From positions 1 through 39,725 of the forward strand of contig NZ_AKKF01000032.1 of the NCBI RefSeq assembly GCF_000281955.1: DNA of 39,725 nt, in the 5' to 3' direction. Below, one piece after another: positions 7,561-15,319 of this stretch. Below the pieces are notes generated by a model. That model did not search any database. It was given only the letters and a program-made list of their open reading frames with translations, and was not told the origin of the DNA. Made by a program: the position numbers and the translations under genes. Positions within the stretch are counted from its first letter, which is position 1. Every line of letters begins with the position of its first letter. This stretch comes from Caulobacter sp. AP07 (GTDB taxonomy: Bacteria; Pseudomonadota; Alphaproteobacteria; Caulobacterales; Caulobacteraceae).

Positions 7561-8031
7561 ATGTCCGCCATCCGCCCGCCGCTTCCGCCGTTCACCCACG
7601 AAACCGCCGTCGCCAAGGTCCGAGCCGCCGAGGACGGCTGGAACGGCCGCGACGCCGCCAAGGTGGCCCTGGCCTATTCGGAAGACACCTCGTGGCGCAA
7701 TCGCGCCGAGTTCGCGCAGGGCCGCGCGGCCGCCCAGGCCCTGCTGGCCCGCAAGTGGGACAAGGAGCTGGATTACCGGCTGATCAAGGAGCTTTGGGCC
7801 TTCACCGGCAATCGCATCTCGGTCCGCTTCCGCTATGAATATCGCGACGACTCCAACCAGTGGCACGTGGCCTACGGGAACGAGCAGTGGGAATTCGAGG
7901 CCGACGGCCTGATGCGGCGGCGCGAGGCCAGCATCAACGAACGCCCGATCGACGAGAGCGAGCGCCGGTTCTTCTGGCCGCTCGGACCGCGCCCGGCCGA
8001 CCATCCGGGCCTGACCGAAATGGGGTTGTGA
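7561..8031 (+). CDS. DUF1348 (NTF2/SnoaL-like) protein
   Basis: A 156-residue protein of the DUF1348 nuclear-transport-factor-2-like family. The conserved block runs from [23 protein letters not shown], through [14 protein letters not shown] and [23 protein letters not shown], to [13 protein letters not shown]. The biochemical role is unknown; NTF2 folds are used as enzymes or ligand binders. ATG at 7561 is preceded by AGGAAA. It is followed after 4 bp by the TetR gene, and both lie behind the twin operator, so it is the probable regulated target. Confidence 0.9.
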   Translation: MSAIRPPLPPFTHETAVAKVRAAEDGWNGRDAAKVALAYSEDTSWRNRAEFAQGRAAAQALLARKWDKELDYRLIKELWAFTGNRISVRFRYEYRDDSNQWHVAYGNEQWEFEADGLMRRREASINERPIDESERRFFWPLGPRPADHPGLTEMGL

Positions 8032-8035
8032 CCGC

Positions 8036-8629
8036 GTGGGCAAGACTGTCGGAGACAAGGGCGGCGGAGGCAAGGGCGCCAGCGAACGCGCGCAAGTGGT
8101 TCCGCTGCTGGCGGAGGCCTTCCGCGAGAACGGGTTCGAGGGCGCCAGCCTGTCGGTGATCGGCCAGCACACCGGCCTGGGCAAGGGCAGCCTCTATCAC
8201 TTCTTCCCCGGCGGGAAGGAAGAGATGGGGGCCGCCGTCCTGACCCAGATCGACGGCTGGTTCGAGGCCGAGGTGTTCGCGCCGCTGCGCGGGCCCGGCG
8301 ACCCGCGCGCGGCGATCGGGGCGATGCGCGCCGCCGTCGACGCCTATTTCCGCTCCGGCCGGCGTGTCTGCTTAGTCGGGGCCTTCGCGCTCGACAATGT
8401 CCGCGAGCGCTTTCCAGGCCAGGTCCGCGACTATTTCGCCGCCTGGCGCGACGCCCTGGCCGCGACGCTGGAACGCGGCGGCGTGGCGGCTCCCGACGCA
8501 CGGGACGCGGCCGAGGACGCCCTGATCCAGGTCCAGGGCGCGCTGGTGCTGTGCCGGGCCCTGGACGACCCGGAGGTCTTCGCGGCGGCCCTGGCGCGCA
8601 TGGAGCGGCGGCTGCTGGCCCTGCTCTAG
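8036..8629 (+). CDS. TetR/AcrR family transcriptional regulator
   Basis: A 197-residue regulator. The HTH is in VVPLLAEAFRENGFEGASLS, followed by VIGQHTGLGKGSLYHFFPGGKEEM, about residues 20-66. The 'GKGSLYHFFPGGKEEM' version is typical of the LmrA/YxaF-type subgroup, whose C-terminal domain binds small aromatic ligands. The start is GTG at 8036, 4 bp after the DUF1348 stop; no in-frame ATG precedes the HTH. It most likely represses its own operon through the operator at 7506-7541. Its TAG stop shares the CTAG palindrome at 8626-8629 with the convergent phosphodiesterase gene. Confidence 0.92.
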   Translation: MGKTVGDKGGGGKGASERAQVVPLLAEAFRENGFEGASLSVIGQHTGLGKGSLYHFFPGGKEEMGAAVLTQIDGWFEAEVFAPLRGPGDPRAAIGAMRAAVDAYFRSGRRVCLVGAFALDNVRERFPGQVRDYFAAWRDALAATLERGGVAAPDARDAAEDALIQVQGALVLCRALDDPEVFAAALARMERRLLALL

Positions 8630-9864
8630 CGCAGCGCCGCCTTCACCGGCCCCAACCGGCCGTCGCCGTGGTCGCCCCGGACGCCGATGACCCGGGTCAG
8701 CAGCGGATAGACGTCGACATTGTCGAACACCGGCAACACCACGCCATGCTTGAACGCCGGGCCGTGGGCGACGAACACCGCCCGCATGGTCGGGTCGGCG
8801 GGATCATAGCCATGGGCGCCGCCGTCGCGCGGATGGTCGGCCAGGCGCTTCTTGATGGCCTCGGCGGTGGCGAAGTACCAGCCCGTCTCCGCCAGACAGA
8901 CGATCGGCGGCACGCGCGGATTGGTCCCGTAGCCATAGCGGGCCGGGATTTTGTCCTTCTCCCAGCAGTTCAGGTGCGGGATGGGGCGCAGCAGGGCGGC
9001 CGTGACCTCGGCCTCGTGGCCGGGCAGCGGCCGGACCGAAACGACCGAACCAGTGCTGACGAAGCGCGCCTTGGCCGGATCGGCCAGGGTCGAGACGTCG
9101 ATCAGCCCGCTCAGCGGCTGGGGCGCCATGCCGTGGTCGGCGACGACGACGATGTTGGTGGTCTCGTACAGCCCCCTCGCCTTCAGCCCCGCCACCAGCC
9201 GGCCGATGGCCGCGTCGACCTGGGCGGCGGCGGCGTTCACCTCCGGCGAGTCCGGGCCGTAGTGGTGGCCCTGGGTGTCGACCGGGTCGAAATAGAGGGT
9301 GCCGAAACCCAGGATCGGATCCTTGGCGTCGATCCACGACAGCAGGATGTCGACCCGGTCATTGGCGGCGATCTTCTGGTCGAAAGCTTTCCAGTGGCTG
9401 GGGCGCACGCCGTCGATTTCGGTCTCCGAACCCGGCCAGAACAGGGTTGCGGCATGGACGCCCTGCTGCTCGGCGCTGACCCAGATCGGCTTGGCCTGGC
9501 TCCACCAGCGCGGATCGACGACCGCGTCGTGGTTGGACATCCTGAAGGTCACGCCCGGGATCGCGGGATCTTCCATCATGTTGTCGACCACCCCGTTGTG
9601 GTCGGGCCGCTTGCCGGTCACCAGGGTATAGTGGTTGGGAAAGGTCAGGGACGGGAACGAGGGCCGCATGGCGCCGCGCGCGCCGTCGGCGGCCAGGGCG
9701 CTCAGGGTCGGGGTGTTTCCCCGGTCCAGATAGTCGGCCCGGAACCCGTCTATCGACACCAGCACGGTCAGCGCCGCCCTGGGGGCGGCGGGCGGCGTCC
9801 CGGTGGCGCAAGCGCCCAGCATCAAGACCAGGACCAGGGCAGCCCAGCGACACACAGCGACCAT
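8626..9864 (-). CDS. NPP-type ectonucleotide pyrophosphatase/phosphodiesterase, lipoprotein
   Basis: A 412-residue alkaline-phosphatase-superfamily enzyme. Residues 1-19 form a lipoprotein signal ending LMLGAC (Cys19), so it is envelope-anchored. Zinc and catalytic residues fit the NPP group: Asp39 (SIDGFRADY), nucleophile Thr74 (PSLTFPNHY), Asp196 and His200 (DTQGHHYGP), Asp243-His244 (VADHGM), and a late His in GAHGYDP. Members cleave nucleotide or lysophospholipid phosphodiesters; the substrate here is not determined. ATG at 9864 is chosen because GAGG lies 6 bases upstream; a GTG one codon earlier is possible. It is a single gene, convergent with tetR and divergent from the ABC exporter. 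Confidence 0.93.
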   Translation of the reverse strand: MVAVCRWAALVLVLMLGACATGTPPAAPRAALTVLVSIDGFRADYLDRGNTPTLSALAADGARGAMRPSFPSLTFPNHYTLVTGKRPDHNGVVDNMMEDPAIPGVTFRMSNHDAVVDPRWWSQAKPIWVSAEQQGVHAATLFWPGSETEIDGVRPSHWKAFDQKIAANDRVDILLSWIDAKDPILGFGTLYFDPVDTQGHHYGPDSPEVNAAAAQVDAAIGRLVAGLKARGLYETTNIVVVADHGMAPQPLSGLIDVSTLADPAKARFVSTGSVVSVRPLPGHEAEVTAALLRPIPHLNCWEKDKIPARYGYGTNPRVPPIVCLAETGWYFATAEAIKKRLADHPRDGGAHGYDPADPTMRAVFVAHGPAFKHGVVLPVFDNVDVYPLLTRVIGVRGDHGDGRLGPVKAALR

Positions 9865-9940
9865 CACGCACCTCGAACCCGACCAAGCCTCGCTATAGCC
9901 CGACTATGTGACGCCCCGCCACGGATGACCGCGACTTAAC

Positions 9941-9969
9941 TTGGCGGTTTTCGCGCCTCCGGCCATAGT
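9941..9969 (+). promoter_or_regulatory. Candidate promoter of the ABC exporter operon
   Basis: TTGGCG (9941-9946) and CATAGT (9964-9969) are separated by 17 bp and lie 27 bp before the leader ORF start. The -10 match is modest. Its position also argues that the open frame upstream of 10022 is not coding. Confidence 0.4.
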
Positions 9970-9995
9970 CGCGGCGTCTTCCAGGGAGTCGCCGA

Positions 9996-10025
9996 ATGAA
10001 CCTCGCCGGACCAAGCCCCGAATGA
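9996..10025 (+). CDS. Nine-codon leader ORF before the ABC ATPase gene
   Basis: ATG at 9996 is preceded by a good ribosome site, AGGGAG (9983-9988), at 7-base spacing, and encodes MNLAGPSPE. The TGA stop (10023-10025) overlaps the ATG of the ABC ATPase gene as ATGA. The ATPase start has no ribosome site of its own, so its translation probably depends on this mini-ORF. The first bases of both genes are nearly the same (CGAATGAACCT then C/T then GCC), which looks like a 26-bp partial duplication. Alternatively this is a decayed start region with no leader function. Confidence 0.5.
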   Translation: MNLAGPSPE

Positions 10026-10924
10026 ACCTTGCCCTGGAGGCCGAGAACCTCGTCAAGACCTACGGCGCGGTGCGCGCGCTGGACAGCCTGTCCCTGAGCA
10101 TCCCGGCCGGCGGCGTGTTCGGCGTGCTGGGTCCCAACGGGGCGGGCAAGAGCACCCTGTTCCGCATCGCCCTGGGCCTGGTGCGCCCGACCAGCGGCGC
10201 GGCGCGGCTGTTCGGCGCCCCCGCCGGCCAGACCTCGTCGCTGCGGCGGGTGGGGGCGATGATCGAGACCCCGCGCTATCCGCCCTACCTGACCGCCCGC
10301 GACACCCTGAAGATGCTGGCCCTCGAAAGCGGCGCGGCCGGCGCCGACATCGAATACTGGATCGAGCGCGTCGGCCTGGGCGGCGCCGCCGACCGCAAGA
10401 CCGGCGGCTTCTCGGTGGGCATGAAGCAGCGGCTGGGCCTGGCCGCCGCCTTCTTCACCCGCCCGGAACTGGTGATCCTGGACGAGCCGACCAGCGGCAT
10501 GGACCCGGCCGGCATCCAGGAGATCCGCGCCCTGATCCGCGACCTGGCCGACAAGGAAGGCGTGACCATCATCCTGGCCAGCCACCAGCTGGACGAGGTG
10601 CGCCGGGTCTGCGACCGGGTGGCGATCCTCTCCAAGGGCAAGCTGGCCGCCGAGGGCGACGTCGAGTCGCTGACCGGCGGCCGTCCCCGCCTGCGGCTGA
10701 CGGTGACGCCGGTCGAGGCGGCCCTGGCGGTGCTCGGCGCCAAGGGCGAGCCGGACGGTCCCCACGCCGTGCTGGCCGACGTCCTGCGCGCCGAGACCCC
10801 CGCCCTGATCCGCGCCCTGGTCCAGGCCGGGGTCGAGATCACCGAGGCCCGCTGGCGCGAAGGCGACCTGGAAAGCGCCTATCTGGGCGCGCTCGAACCC
10901 AAGGATCTGGTCGATGCTCGCTGA
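10022..10924 (+). CDS. ABC-2 type exporter, ATP-binding protein
   Basis: A 300-residue CcmA/NatA-type ATPase. Walker A GPNGAGKST is at 37-45, the signature FSVGMKQRLG at 130-139 (the usual exporter variant of LSGGQ), Walker B LVILDEP at 150-156, and the switch His at 188 (ILASHQLDEV). A C-terminal extension of about 80 residues after the core ATPase is typical of this group. The substrate is unknown; relatives export bacteriocins, lipids or drugs. It overlaps the permease gene by 11 bp. The ATG at 10022 is supported by the MNLALEAENLVKTYG start of the family. Confidence 0.94.
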   Translation: MNLALEAENLVKTYGAVRALDSLSLSIPAGGVFGVLGPNGAGKSTLFRIALGLVRPTSGAARLFGAPAGQTSSLRRVGAMIETPRYPPYLTARDTLKMLALESGAAGADIEYWIERVGLGGAADRKTGGFSVGMKQRLGLAAAFFTRPELVILDEPTSGMDPAGIQEIRALIRDLADKEGVTIILASHQLDEVRRVCDRVAILSKGKLAAEGDVESLTGGRPRLRLTVTPVEAALAVLGAKGEPDGPHAVLADVLRAETPALIRALVQAGVEITEARWREGDLESAYLGALEPKDLVDAR

Positions 10925-11729
10925 CGCCATCGCCGCCGAGCGCTTCCGGCTGATCCGCGACCGCACCGCCGTGTTCTGGGGCTTCCTGTTCGCCCCCCTC
11001 GCCTCGCTGCTGTTCAGCCTGGCCGGCGACATCTTCGTGCGCCTGGCCTTTCACAAGACCATCCCCGGCGCGACCACCGATCTGGCCAACCGGGCCATGG
11101 GCGCGGTGGCCGGCGCCTCGGGGCCGGTCACCGCCCTGTTCCTGCTGATCGGCGCCGCGGCGATCGTCGCCGGCGACTATCGCTGGGAGAGCTGGCGGCT
11201 GGTGACCCCGCGCAACAGCCGCCTCAACCTGCTGGCCGCCAAGCTGATCGTCTTCGCCGAGGCCTCGGCCTGGAGCCTGCTGCTGACGGCCCTGGCCTCG
11301 GTGCTGGGCGGGCTGTTCAGCAGCGTGCTCAACGCCGCCCCGCTCGTCGGCTCCGGCGCGGGTTCGGCCTTCCTGGGCCAGTTCGCCGGCGTCTTCCTGA
11401 TCACCTGGCTGGAGGTGCTGATGATCGGCGCCCTGGCCGCCCTGGTCGGGGTGGTCACCCGCTCGACCATGGGCGCGGTGATCGCCGGCCTGGTGGTGGT
11501 AGTCGTGCAATCCACCGCCGCCGCCGCGGTCCAGGCCGCCAGCTGGAAGACCCTGGCCATCCCCGCCTACGCCGCCCGCACGCTGAAGACCTTCGTCGCC
11601 GCCCCGGAAGGCTTCCGGCCCGACGCCGGCCCGGCGGGGCTGGGGCTGGTGATGCTGCTGGCCTGGCTGGTGGTGTTGGCCGTCGGGGCCCTGGTGCTGT
11701 TCAGGCGGCAGGACCTGACGAAGGAATAG
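10914..11729 (+). CDS. ABC-2 type exporter, permease protein
   Basis: A 271-residue inner-membrane protein with about six hydrophobic segments. These include FWGFLFAPLASLLFSLAG (residues 19-36), an Ala/Gly-rich segment near 62-85, and a terminal LGLVMLLAWLVVLAVGALVLF followed by RRQDLTKE, which marks the cytosolic end. This is the layout of ABC-2 subfamily permeases without an extracytoplasmic domain. It starts inside the ATPase gene (11-bp overlap), so the two form one complex. Substrate unknown. Confidence 0.9.
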   Translation: MLADAIAAERFRLIRDRTAVFWGFLFAPLASLLFSLAGDIFVRLAFHKTIPGATTDLANRAMGAVAGASGPVTALFLLIGAAAIVAGDYRWESWRLVTPRNSRLNLLAAKLIVFAEASAWSLLLTALASVLGGLFSSVLNAAPLVGSGAGSAFLGQFAGVFLITWLEVLMIGALAALVGVVTRSTMGAVIAGLVVVVVQSTAAAAVQAASWKTLAIPAYAARTLKTFVAAPEGFRPDAGPAGLGLVMLLAWLVVLAVGALVLFRRQDLTKE

Positions 11730-11736
11730 GCCTTTG

Positions 11737-11901
11737 GCCACCTTCTCCCCTTGCGGGAGAAGGTGGCCCGCGAAGCGGGTCGGATGAGGGGTCGAAAGAC
11801 CTGTCCGCCGTGACCGCGGAGCGGCGGGGCGAGGCATTCACCGTTTGAGAGACCCCTCATCCGGCGGCTACGCCGCCACCTTCTCCCGCAAGGGGAGAAG
11901 G
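11737..11901. repeat. Inverted pair of two-hairpin intergenic repeats
   Basis: Two copies of one element face each other. Copy 1 (11737-11793) has a 13-bp hairpin, GCCACCTTCTCCC/GGGAGAAGGTGGC with loop CTTGC, then a short CCCGC-GAA-GCGGG hairpin, then TCGGATGAGGGGTC. Copy 2 is the reverse complement at 11851-11901, with GGCGGC-GTA-GCCGCC as its second hairpin. A 57-bp spacer separates them. The element follows the ABC permease stop, so copy 1 may act as its transcript end. It resembles the palindromic intergenic repeats common in Caulobacter and relatives. Confidence 0.85.
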
Positions 11902-11923
11902 ACCAGTCCGACCCCAGACGCAG

Positions 11924-11953
11924 AAAAGGCCCCGGATCGCTCCGGGGCCTTTT
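11924..11953. terminator. Bidirectional intrinsic terminator after rplQ
   Basis: AAAAGGCCCCGGA (11924-11936) pairs perfectly with TCCGGGGCCTTTT (11941-11953) around TCGC. Both strands therefore read a GC stem followed by a T-run. It lies 24 bp past the rplQ stop and ends the ribosomal cluster, and it would also stop rightward transcripts from the ABC exporter. Confidence 0.93.
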
Positions 11954-11977
11954 CCGTTCAGCTCGCGCTGGAAAGTC

Positions 11978-12391
11978 TTAGTCGTCCGAGGCGTTGTCAA
12001 ACACCGGGCCCGAATCCTTGCCCTTGGCCGAGACGTCGCGGTCGACGAACTCGATGACGGCCAGCGGGGCGTTGTCGCCGTAGCGGAAGCCGGCCTTCAG
12101 GACGCGGATGTAGCCGCCCTGACGGTCCTTGTAGCGGGGACCGATGGTGGCGAACAGCTTGCCGACTTGCTCGACGTCGCGGACGGTGCTGATGGCCTGG
12201 CGACGGGCGTGCAGGTCGCCGCGCTTGGCCAGGGTGACCAGCTTCTCGACGAAGGGACGCAGTTCCTTGGCCTTGGGCAGGGTGGTGACGATCTGCTCGT
12301 GCTTGATCAGCGAGGCCGACATGTTGGCGAACATGGCGGTGCGGTGAGCGGACGTACGGCCCAGTTTACGGTGTGCTTTACCGTGACGCAT
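11978..12391 (-). CDS. rplQ: 50S ribosomal protein bL17
   Basis: bL17 is a large-subunit protein near the tunnel exit. The 137-residue product starts [24 protein letters not shown], an invariant family N-terminus, which fixes the ATG at 12391 instead of earlier in-frame codons. A C-terminal extension ([22 protein letters not shown]) is longer than in E. coli but usual in alphaproteobacteria. It is the last gene of the alpha operon, 188 bp after rpoA, and is followed by a strong terminator. Confidence 0.98.
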   Translation of the reverse strand: MRHGKAHRKLGRTSAHRTAMFANMSASLIKHEQIVTTLPKAKELRPFVEKLVTLAKRGDLHARRQAISTVRDVEQVGKLFATIGPRYKDRQGGYIRVLKAGFRYGDNAPLAVIEFVDRDVSAKGKDSGPVFDNASDD

Positions 12392-12526
12392 CGTAGTGTC
12401 TCCTGGGCCTCGGCCCGCTGTGGCGCGCGAAAAAGCGCCGATTGTCACCAATCCCGGCGGCGTCCCTGCCGGGGTCAGAACGAAGCGCCGGGGCCCTCCA
12501 CCGCTGTTGCGGCTTCAAAAGGCCCA

Positions 12527-12549
12527 GGCCGCCCTCCAAGAAGGCGGCC
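12527..12549 (-). terminator. Possible attenuator between rpoA and rplQ
   Basis: GGCCGCC (12527-12533) pairs with GGCGGCC (12543-12549). Reading leftward, TTTT follows six bases after the stem. This could thin transcription into rplQ, but the 7-bp stem and the gap before the T-run make it uncertain. The rest of the 188-bp spacer shows no gene. Confidence 0.4.
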
Positions 12550-12579
12550 CGGATTAAGCGCGGTACTCGGTACTCAGTC

Positions 12580-13596
12580 TTAGATCTGGTCTTCGAACTT
12601 CTTGGCCAGGTCTTCGATGTTTTCCGGCGGCCAGTTCGGAACGTCCATGCCCAGGTGCAGGCCCATGCCGGCCAGCACTTCCTTGATCTCGTTCAAGGAC
12701 TTGCGGCCGAAGTTCGGGGTGCGGAGCATCTCGGCTTCGGTCTTCTGGATCAGGTCGCCGATGTAGACGATGTTGTCGTTCTTCAGGCAGTTGGCCGAAC
12801 GAACCGACAGTTCCAGCTCATCGACCTTCTTCAGAAGCGCCGGGTTGAACGGCAGTTCCGGCTTGGCCTCGTCGGCCGTCTTGGCCTTGGGCTCTTCGAA
12901 GGTGATGAAGATCTGCAGCTGGTCTTGCAGGATGCGGGCGGCGTAAGCCACCGCGTCCACCGGCGTGACGGCGCCGTTGGTTTCCACTTCCAGGATCAGC
13001 TTGTCATAGTCCAGCGACTGGCCCTGACGGGTCGGCTCGACGCGATAGGCGACGCGCTTGACCGGCGAGTACAGGGCGTCGACGGCGATCAGGCCGATCG
13101 GCGCGTCTTCCGGACGGTTGCGGTCGGCCGGGACGTAGCCCTTGCCGGTGTTGACCGTGAACTCCATGCGCACCGAGGCGCCGTCGTCCAGCGTGCACAG
13201 CACGTGGTCAGGGTTCAGGATCTCGATGTCCGAAGGCGTTTCGATCTGACCGGCGGTCACCGGGCCGGGGCCCGTGGCGCGCAGGGTCATGCGCTTGGGG
13301 CCTTCGGCGTGCATGCGCACGGCCAGTTGCTTGATGTTCAGAACGATGTCGACGACGTCTTCGCGGACGCCTTCGAGCGAGGAGAATTCGTGTACGACGC
13401 CATCGATCTGGATGGCGGTGACGGCGGCGCCCTGAAGCGAGGAGAGCAGGACGCGGCGGAGAGCGTTGCCGAGCGTCACACCGAAGCCGCGCTCGAGCGG
13501 CTCAGCCACGATGCGAGCCTTGCGGGTCGCGTCGGCGCCAGTCTCGATTTGCGGCTTCTCAGGACGGATCAGCTCGTTCCAGTTTCTTTCGATCAC
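12580..13596 (-). CDS. rpoA: RNA polymerase alpha subunit
   Basis: The 338-residue alpha subunit nucleates RNA polymerase assembly and contacts activators and UP elements. The N-terminal domain has [25 protein letters not shown] (about 34-58). The C-terminal domain has the helix-hairpin-helix region [21 protein letters not shown] and [16 protein letters not shown]. The ATG at 13596 gives [15 protein letters not shown], typical of alphaproteobacteria. It lies 75 bp after rpsK and carries the usual alpha-operon context. Confidence 0.99.
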   Translation of the reverse strand: MIERNWNELIRPEKPQIETGADATRKARIVAEPLERGFGVTLGNALRRVLLSSLQGAAVTAIQIDGVVHEFSSLEGVREDVVDIVLNIKQLAVRMHAEGPKRMTLRATGPGPVTAGQIETPSDIEILNPDHVLCTLDDGASVRMEFTVNTGKGYVPADRNRPEDAPIGLIAVDALYSPVKRVAYRVEPTRQGQSLDYDKLILEVETNGAVTPVDAVAYAARILQDQLQIFITFEEPKAKTADEAKPELPFNPALLKKVDELELSVRSANCLKNDNIVYIGDLIQKTEAEMLRTPNFGRKSLNEIKEVLAGMGLHLGMDVPNWPPENIEDLAKKFEDQI

Positions 13597-13671
13597 GTGG
13601 TCGATCCCTTGAACGCGGCTCGCCGGCCGCGAATCTCGCAGCCGGCGATGGAGAATTGGGTAGTAATAGTA

Positions 13672-14061
13672 CTAGACGCGACGACGCTTGGGCGGACGGC
13701 AGCCGTTGTGCGGGATCGGCGTCACGTCGCGGATCGTCGTGATGGTCATGCCTGCGGCCTGAAGGGCGCGCAGGGCCGACTCACGGCCCGAACCCGGACC
13801 TGACACGTTGACCTCGAGGGTCTTCACACCGTGCTCGGCGGCCTTCTTGCCCGCGTCTTCCGCAGCCATCTGAGCGGCGTACGGGGTCGACTTGCGCGAG
13901 CCCTTGAAGCCCATCGCGCCGGCGCTCGACCAGGAAATGGTGTTCCCTTGAGCGTCGGTGATGGTGATCATGGTGTTGTTGAACGAGGCGTTCACGTGCG
14001 CCACGCCCGAGGTGATGTTCTTGCGTTCGCGCTTTTTAACGCGTGCCGGTTCCTTGGCCAT
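13672..14061 (-). CDS. rpsK: 30S ribosomal protein uS11
   Basis: A 129-residue platform protein of the small subunit. Recognised by [44 protein letters not shown] and the C-terminus [16 protein letters not shown], whose Asn-Gly is the site of isoaspartate formation in E. coli. It lies 13 bp after rpsM, in standard alpha-operon order (rpsM, rpsK, rpoA, rplQ). Unlike E. coli, rpsD is not between rpsK and rpoA, which is usual outside gammaproteobacteria. Confidence 0.99.
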   Translation of the reverse strand: MAKEPARVKKRERKNITSGVAHVNASFNNTMITITDAQGNTISWSSAGAMGFKGSRKSTPYAAQMAAEDAGKKAAEHGVKTLEVNVSGPGSGRESALRALQAAGMTITTIRDVTPIPHNGCRPPKRRRV

Positions 14062-14074
14062 CGTTCAGGCTGCC

Positions 14075-14443
14075 TTACTTCTTCTTGCCGGCGATCGGCT
14101 TCGCCGGACCCTTGCGGGTGCGAGCATTGGTATGGGTGCGCTGACCGCGGACCGGCAGGCCCTTGCGGTGACGCAGGCCGCGATAGCAGGCCAGGTCCAT
14201 CAGACGCTTGATGTTCATCGAATTTTCGCGGCGCAGGTCGCCTTCGACGGTGAAGTCCTTGTCGATCGTTTCACGGATCTGCAGGACTTCGGCGTCGGTC
14301 AGCTGGTTGACCCGGCGGGCGTCATCGATGCCCACCTTCGTGACGATGTCACGAGCGGACTTCTGGCCGATGCCATGAATATACTGAAGCGCGATCAGAA
14401 CGCGCTTGTTCGTCGGGATGTTGACGCCTGCAATACGGGCCAC
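14075..14443 (-). CDS. rpsM: 30S ribosomal protein uS13
   Basis: A 122-residue head protein contacting tRNA and the B1 bridges. It has [25 protein letters not shown], a helix-two-turn-helix region, and the C-terminal [20 protein letters not shown] tail reaching the P site. The start is GTG at 14443: the longer in-frame reading to 14464 would place the ribosome site AGGAGA inside its third and fourth codons. It is the first gene of the alpha operon behind its own promoter. Confidence 0.97.
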   Translation of the reverse strand: MARIAGVNIPTNKRVLIALQYIHGIGQKSARDIVTKVGIDDARRVNQLTDAEVLQIRETIDKDFTVEGDLRRENSMNIKRLMDLACYRGLRHRKGLPVRGQRTHTNARTRKGPAKPIAGKKK

Positions 14444-14481
14444 GTCTAATGTTCTCCTAGTCACGCACTAAAGACGCGAAC

Positions 14482-14520
14482 GGCGCGCCCGGCCCGGTCT
14501 TTCGACCCAGTCCGGCGCGC
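14482..14520 (-). promoter_or_regulatory. Structured 5' leader of the alpha operon
   Basis: GCGCGCC (14483-14489) pairs with GGCGCGC (14514-14520), continuing through two small interruptions to GGTC/GACC around a TTTC loop. It lies inside the predicted rpsM leader, 40 bases before the start. No T-run follows, so it is not a plain terminator. In E. coli S4 controls this operon through a leader structure; equivalence here is only a guess. Confidence 0.5.
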
Positions 14521-14550
14521 ACAGATCGCGCCCTTTCGCGGAAGCGCCCC

Positions 14551-14578
14551 GTTATAGGGATAGTTGCGCATCCGTCAA
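14551..14578 (-). promoter_or_regulatory. Alpha-operon promoter
   Basis: On the minus strand TTGACG (14578-14573) and TATAAC (14556-14551) are separated by 16 bp. This is close to the sigma-70 consensus and the best promoter match I found in the window. It would start transcription near 14544, about 100 bases before rpsM. It makes rpsM-rpsK-rpoA-rplQ transcribable without secY and adk. Confidence 0.75.
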
Positions 14579-14617
14579 TGGCGGAATCCGATCGAATGAA
14601 AGGATTCCAACGAAGTC

Positions 14618-15187
14618 TTAAGCCACGACCGAAAGCGCGGCGTCGATTGAGGCGGCCACCGTTTCCACGGAAGCCATGCCATCCAGTTCCGTGAGCTTGC
14701 CTTGCTCCCGGTAGTACGGGAGCAGCGGCGCGGTCTGGGCGTTGTAGGCCGCCAGGCGCGTTACGAACACTTCCGGATTGTCGTCAGGTCGGCCCTGTTC
14801 GGCGAATCGCTTGCTGATCCGCTCGATGAGCGCCGGCTCGTCTACCTTGAGTCGGAGAACGGAGTCGATCTTCTGGCCGCGCTTGGCCAGCATGGCGTCC
14901 AGGGCCCGCGCCTGGGGCACCGTGCGGGGGAAGCCGTCGAAGATGGCTCCACCGGCCGCTTCGGCCTCCGGCAGCCTGTCCTCGATCAGGGCGATGACGA
15001 TCTCGTCGGTGACCAGGTCGCCGCGGTCCAGCACGCCCTTGACCGTCTGGCCCATCTCGGAGCCCGAGGCGATGGCGGCCCGCAGCATGTCGCCGGTCGA
15101 CAGCTGGACCATACCGCGCTGATCGACCAGGCGCTTGGCCTGAGTGCCCTTCCCCGCCGCCGGCGGTCCGAACAGGATCAAGTTCAT
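14618..15187 (-). CDS. adk: Adenylate kinase (short-LID form)
   Basis: Catalyses ATP + AMP to 2 ADP. The P-loop GPPAAGKGT is at 7-15, the AMP-binding region QLSTGDMLRAAI at 28-39, and DGFPRT near 84-89. The 189-residue length and the compact RFAEQGRPDDNPEVFVTRLAAY segment show the short LID typical of alphaproteobacteria, without a zinc-binding Cys set. The ATG at 15187 is chosen because GGGAAG lies 7 bases upstream; a TTG one codon earlier is less likely. It is separated from secY by a terminator-like hairpin. Confidence 0.98.
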   Translation of the reverse strand: MNLILFGPPAAGKGTQAKRLVDQRGMVQLSTGDMLRAAIASGSEMGQTVKGVLDRGDLVTDEIVIALIEDRLPEAEAAGGAIFDGFPRTVPQARALDAMLAKRGQKIDSVLRLKVDEPALIERISKRFAEQGRPDDNPEVFVTRLAAYNAQTAPLLPYYREQGKLTELDGMASVETVAASIDAALSVVA

Positions 15188-15250
15188 CAATGCACTTCCC
15201 GCGTTCTCCGGGTCTGCCGCCCGTGTCAGCCAGACCTAGAGTGGGTTCGA

Positions 15251-15287
15251 CAAAAACGGAAGCCGGTTTGTGACAAACCGGCTTCCG
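15251..15287 (-). terminator. Intrinsic terminator between secY and adk
   Basis: A perfect 14-bp stem, CGGAAGCCGGTTTG (15257-15270) with CAAACCGGCTTCCG (15274-15287), has a TGA loop. Read leftward, the direction of secY transcription, it is followed at once by TTTTTG. It lies 32 bp past the secY stop and 63 bp before the adk start. Confidence 0.88.
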
Positions 15288-15319
15288 CGTTCTGGCCTTA
15301 CGTCGCGTCGATAGGAGGC

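Noticed and set aside
11737..11901. Inverted repeats considered as ends of an insertion sequence or MITE
   Set aside because: No target duplication is evident and the spacer holds no transposase. The element is a two-hairpin intergenic repeat at gene ends.
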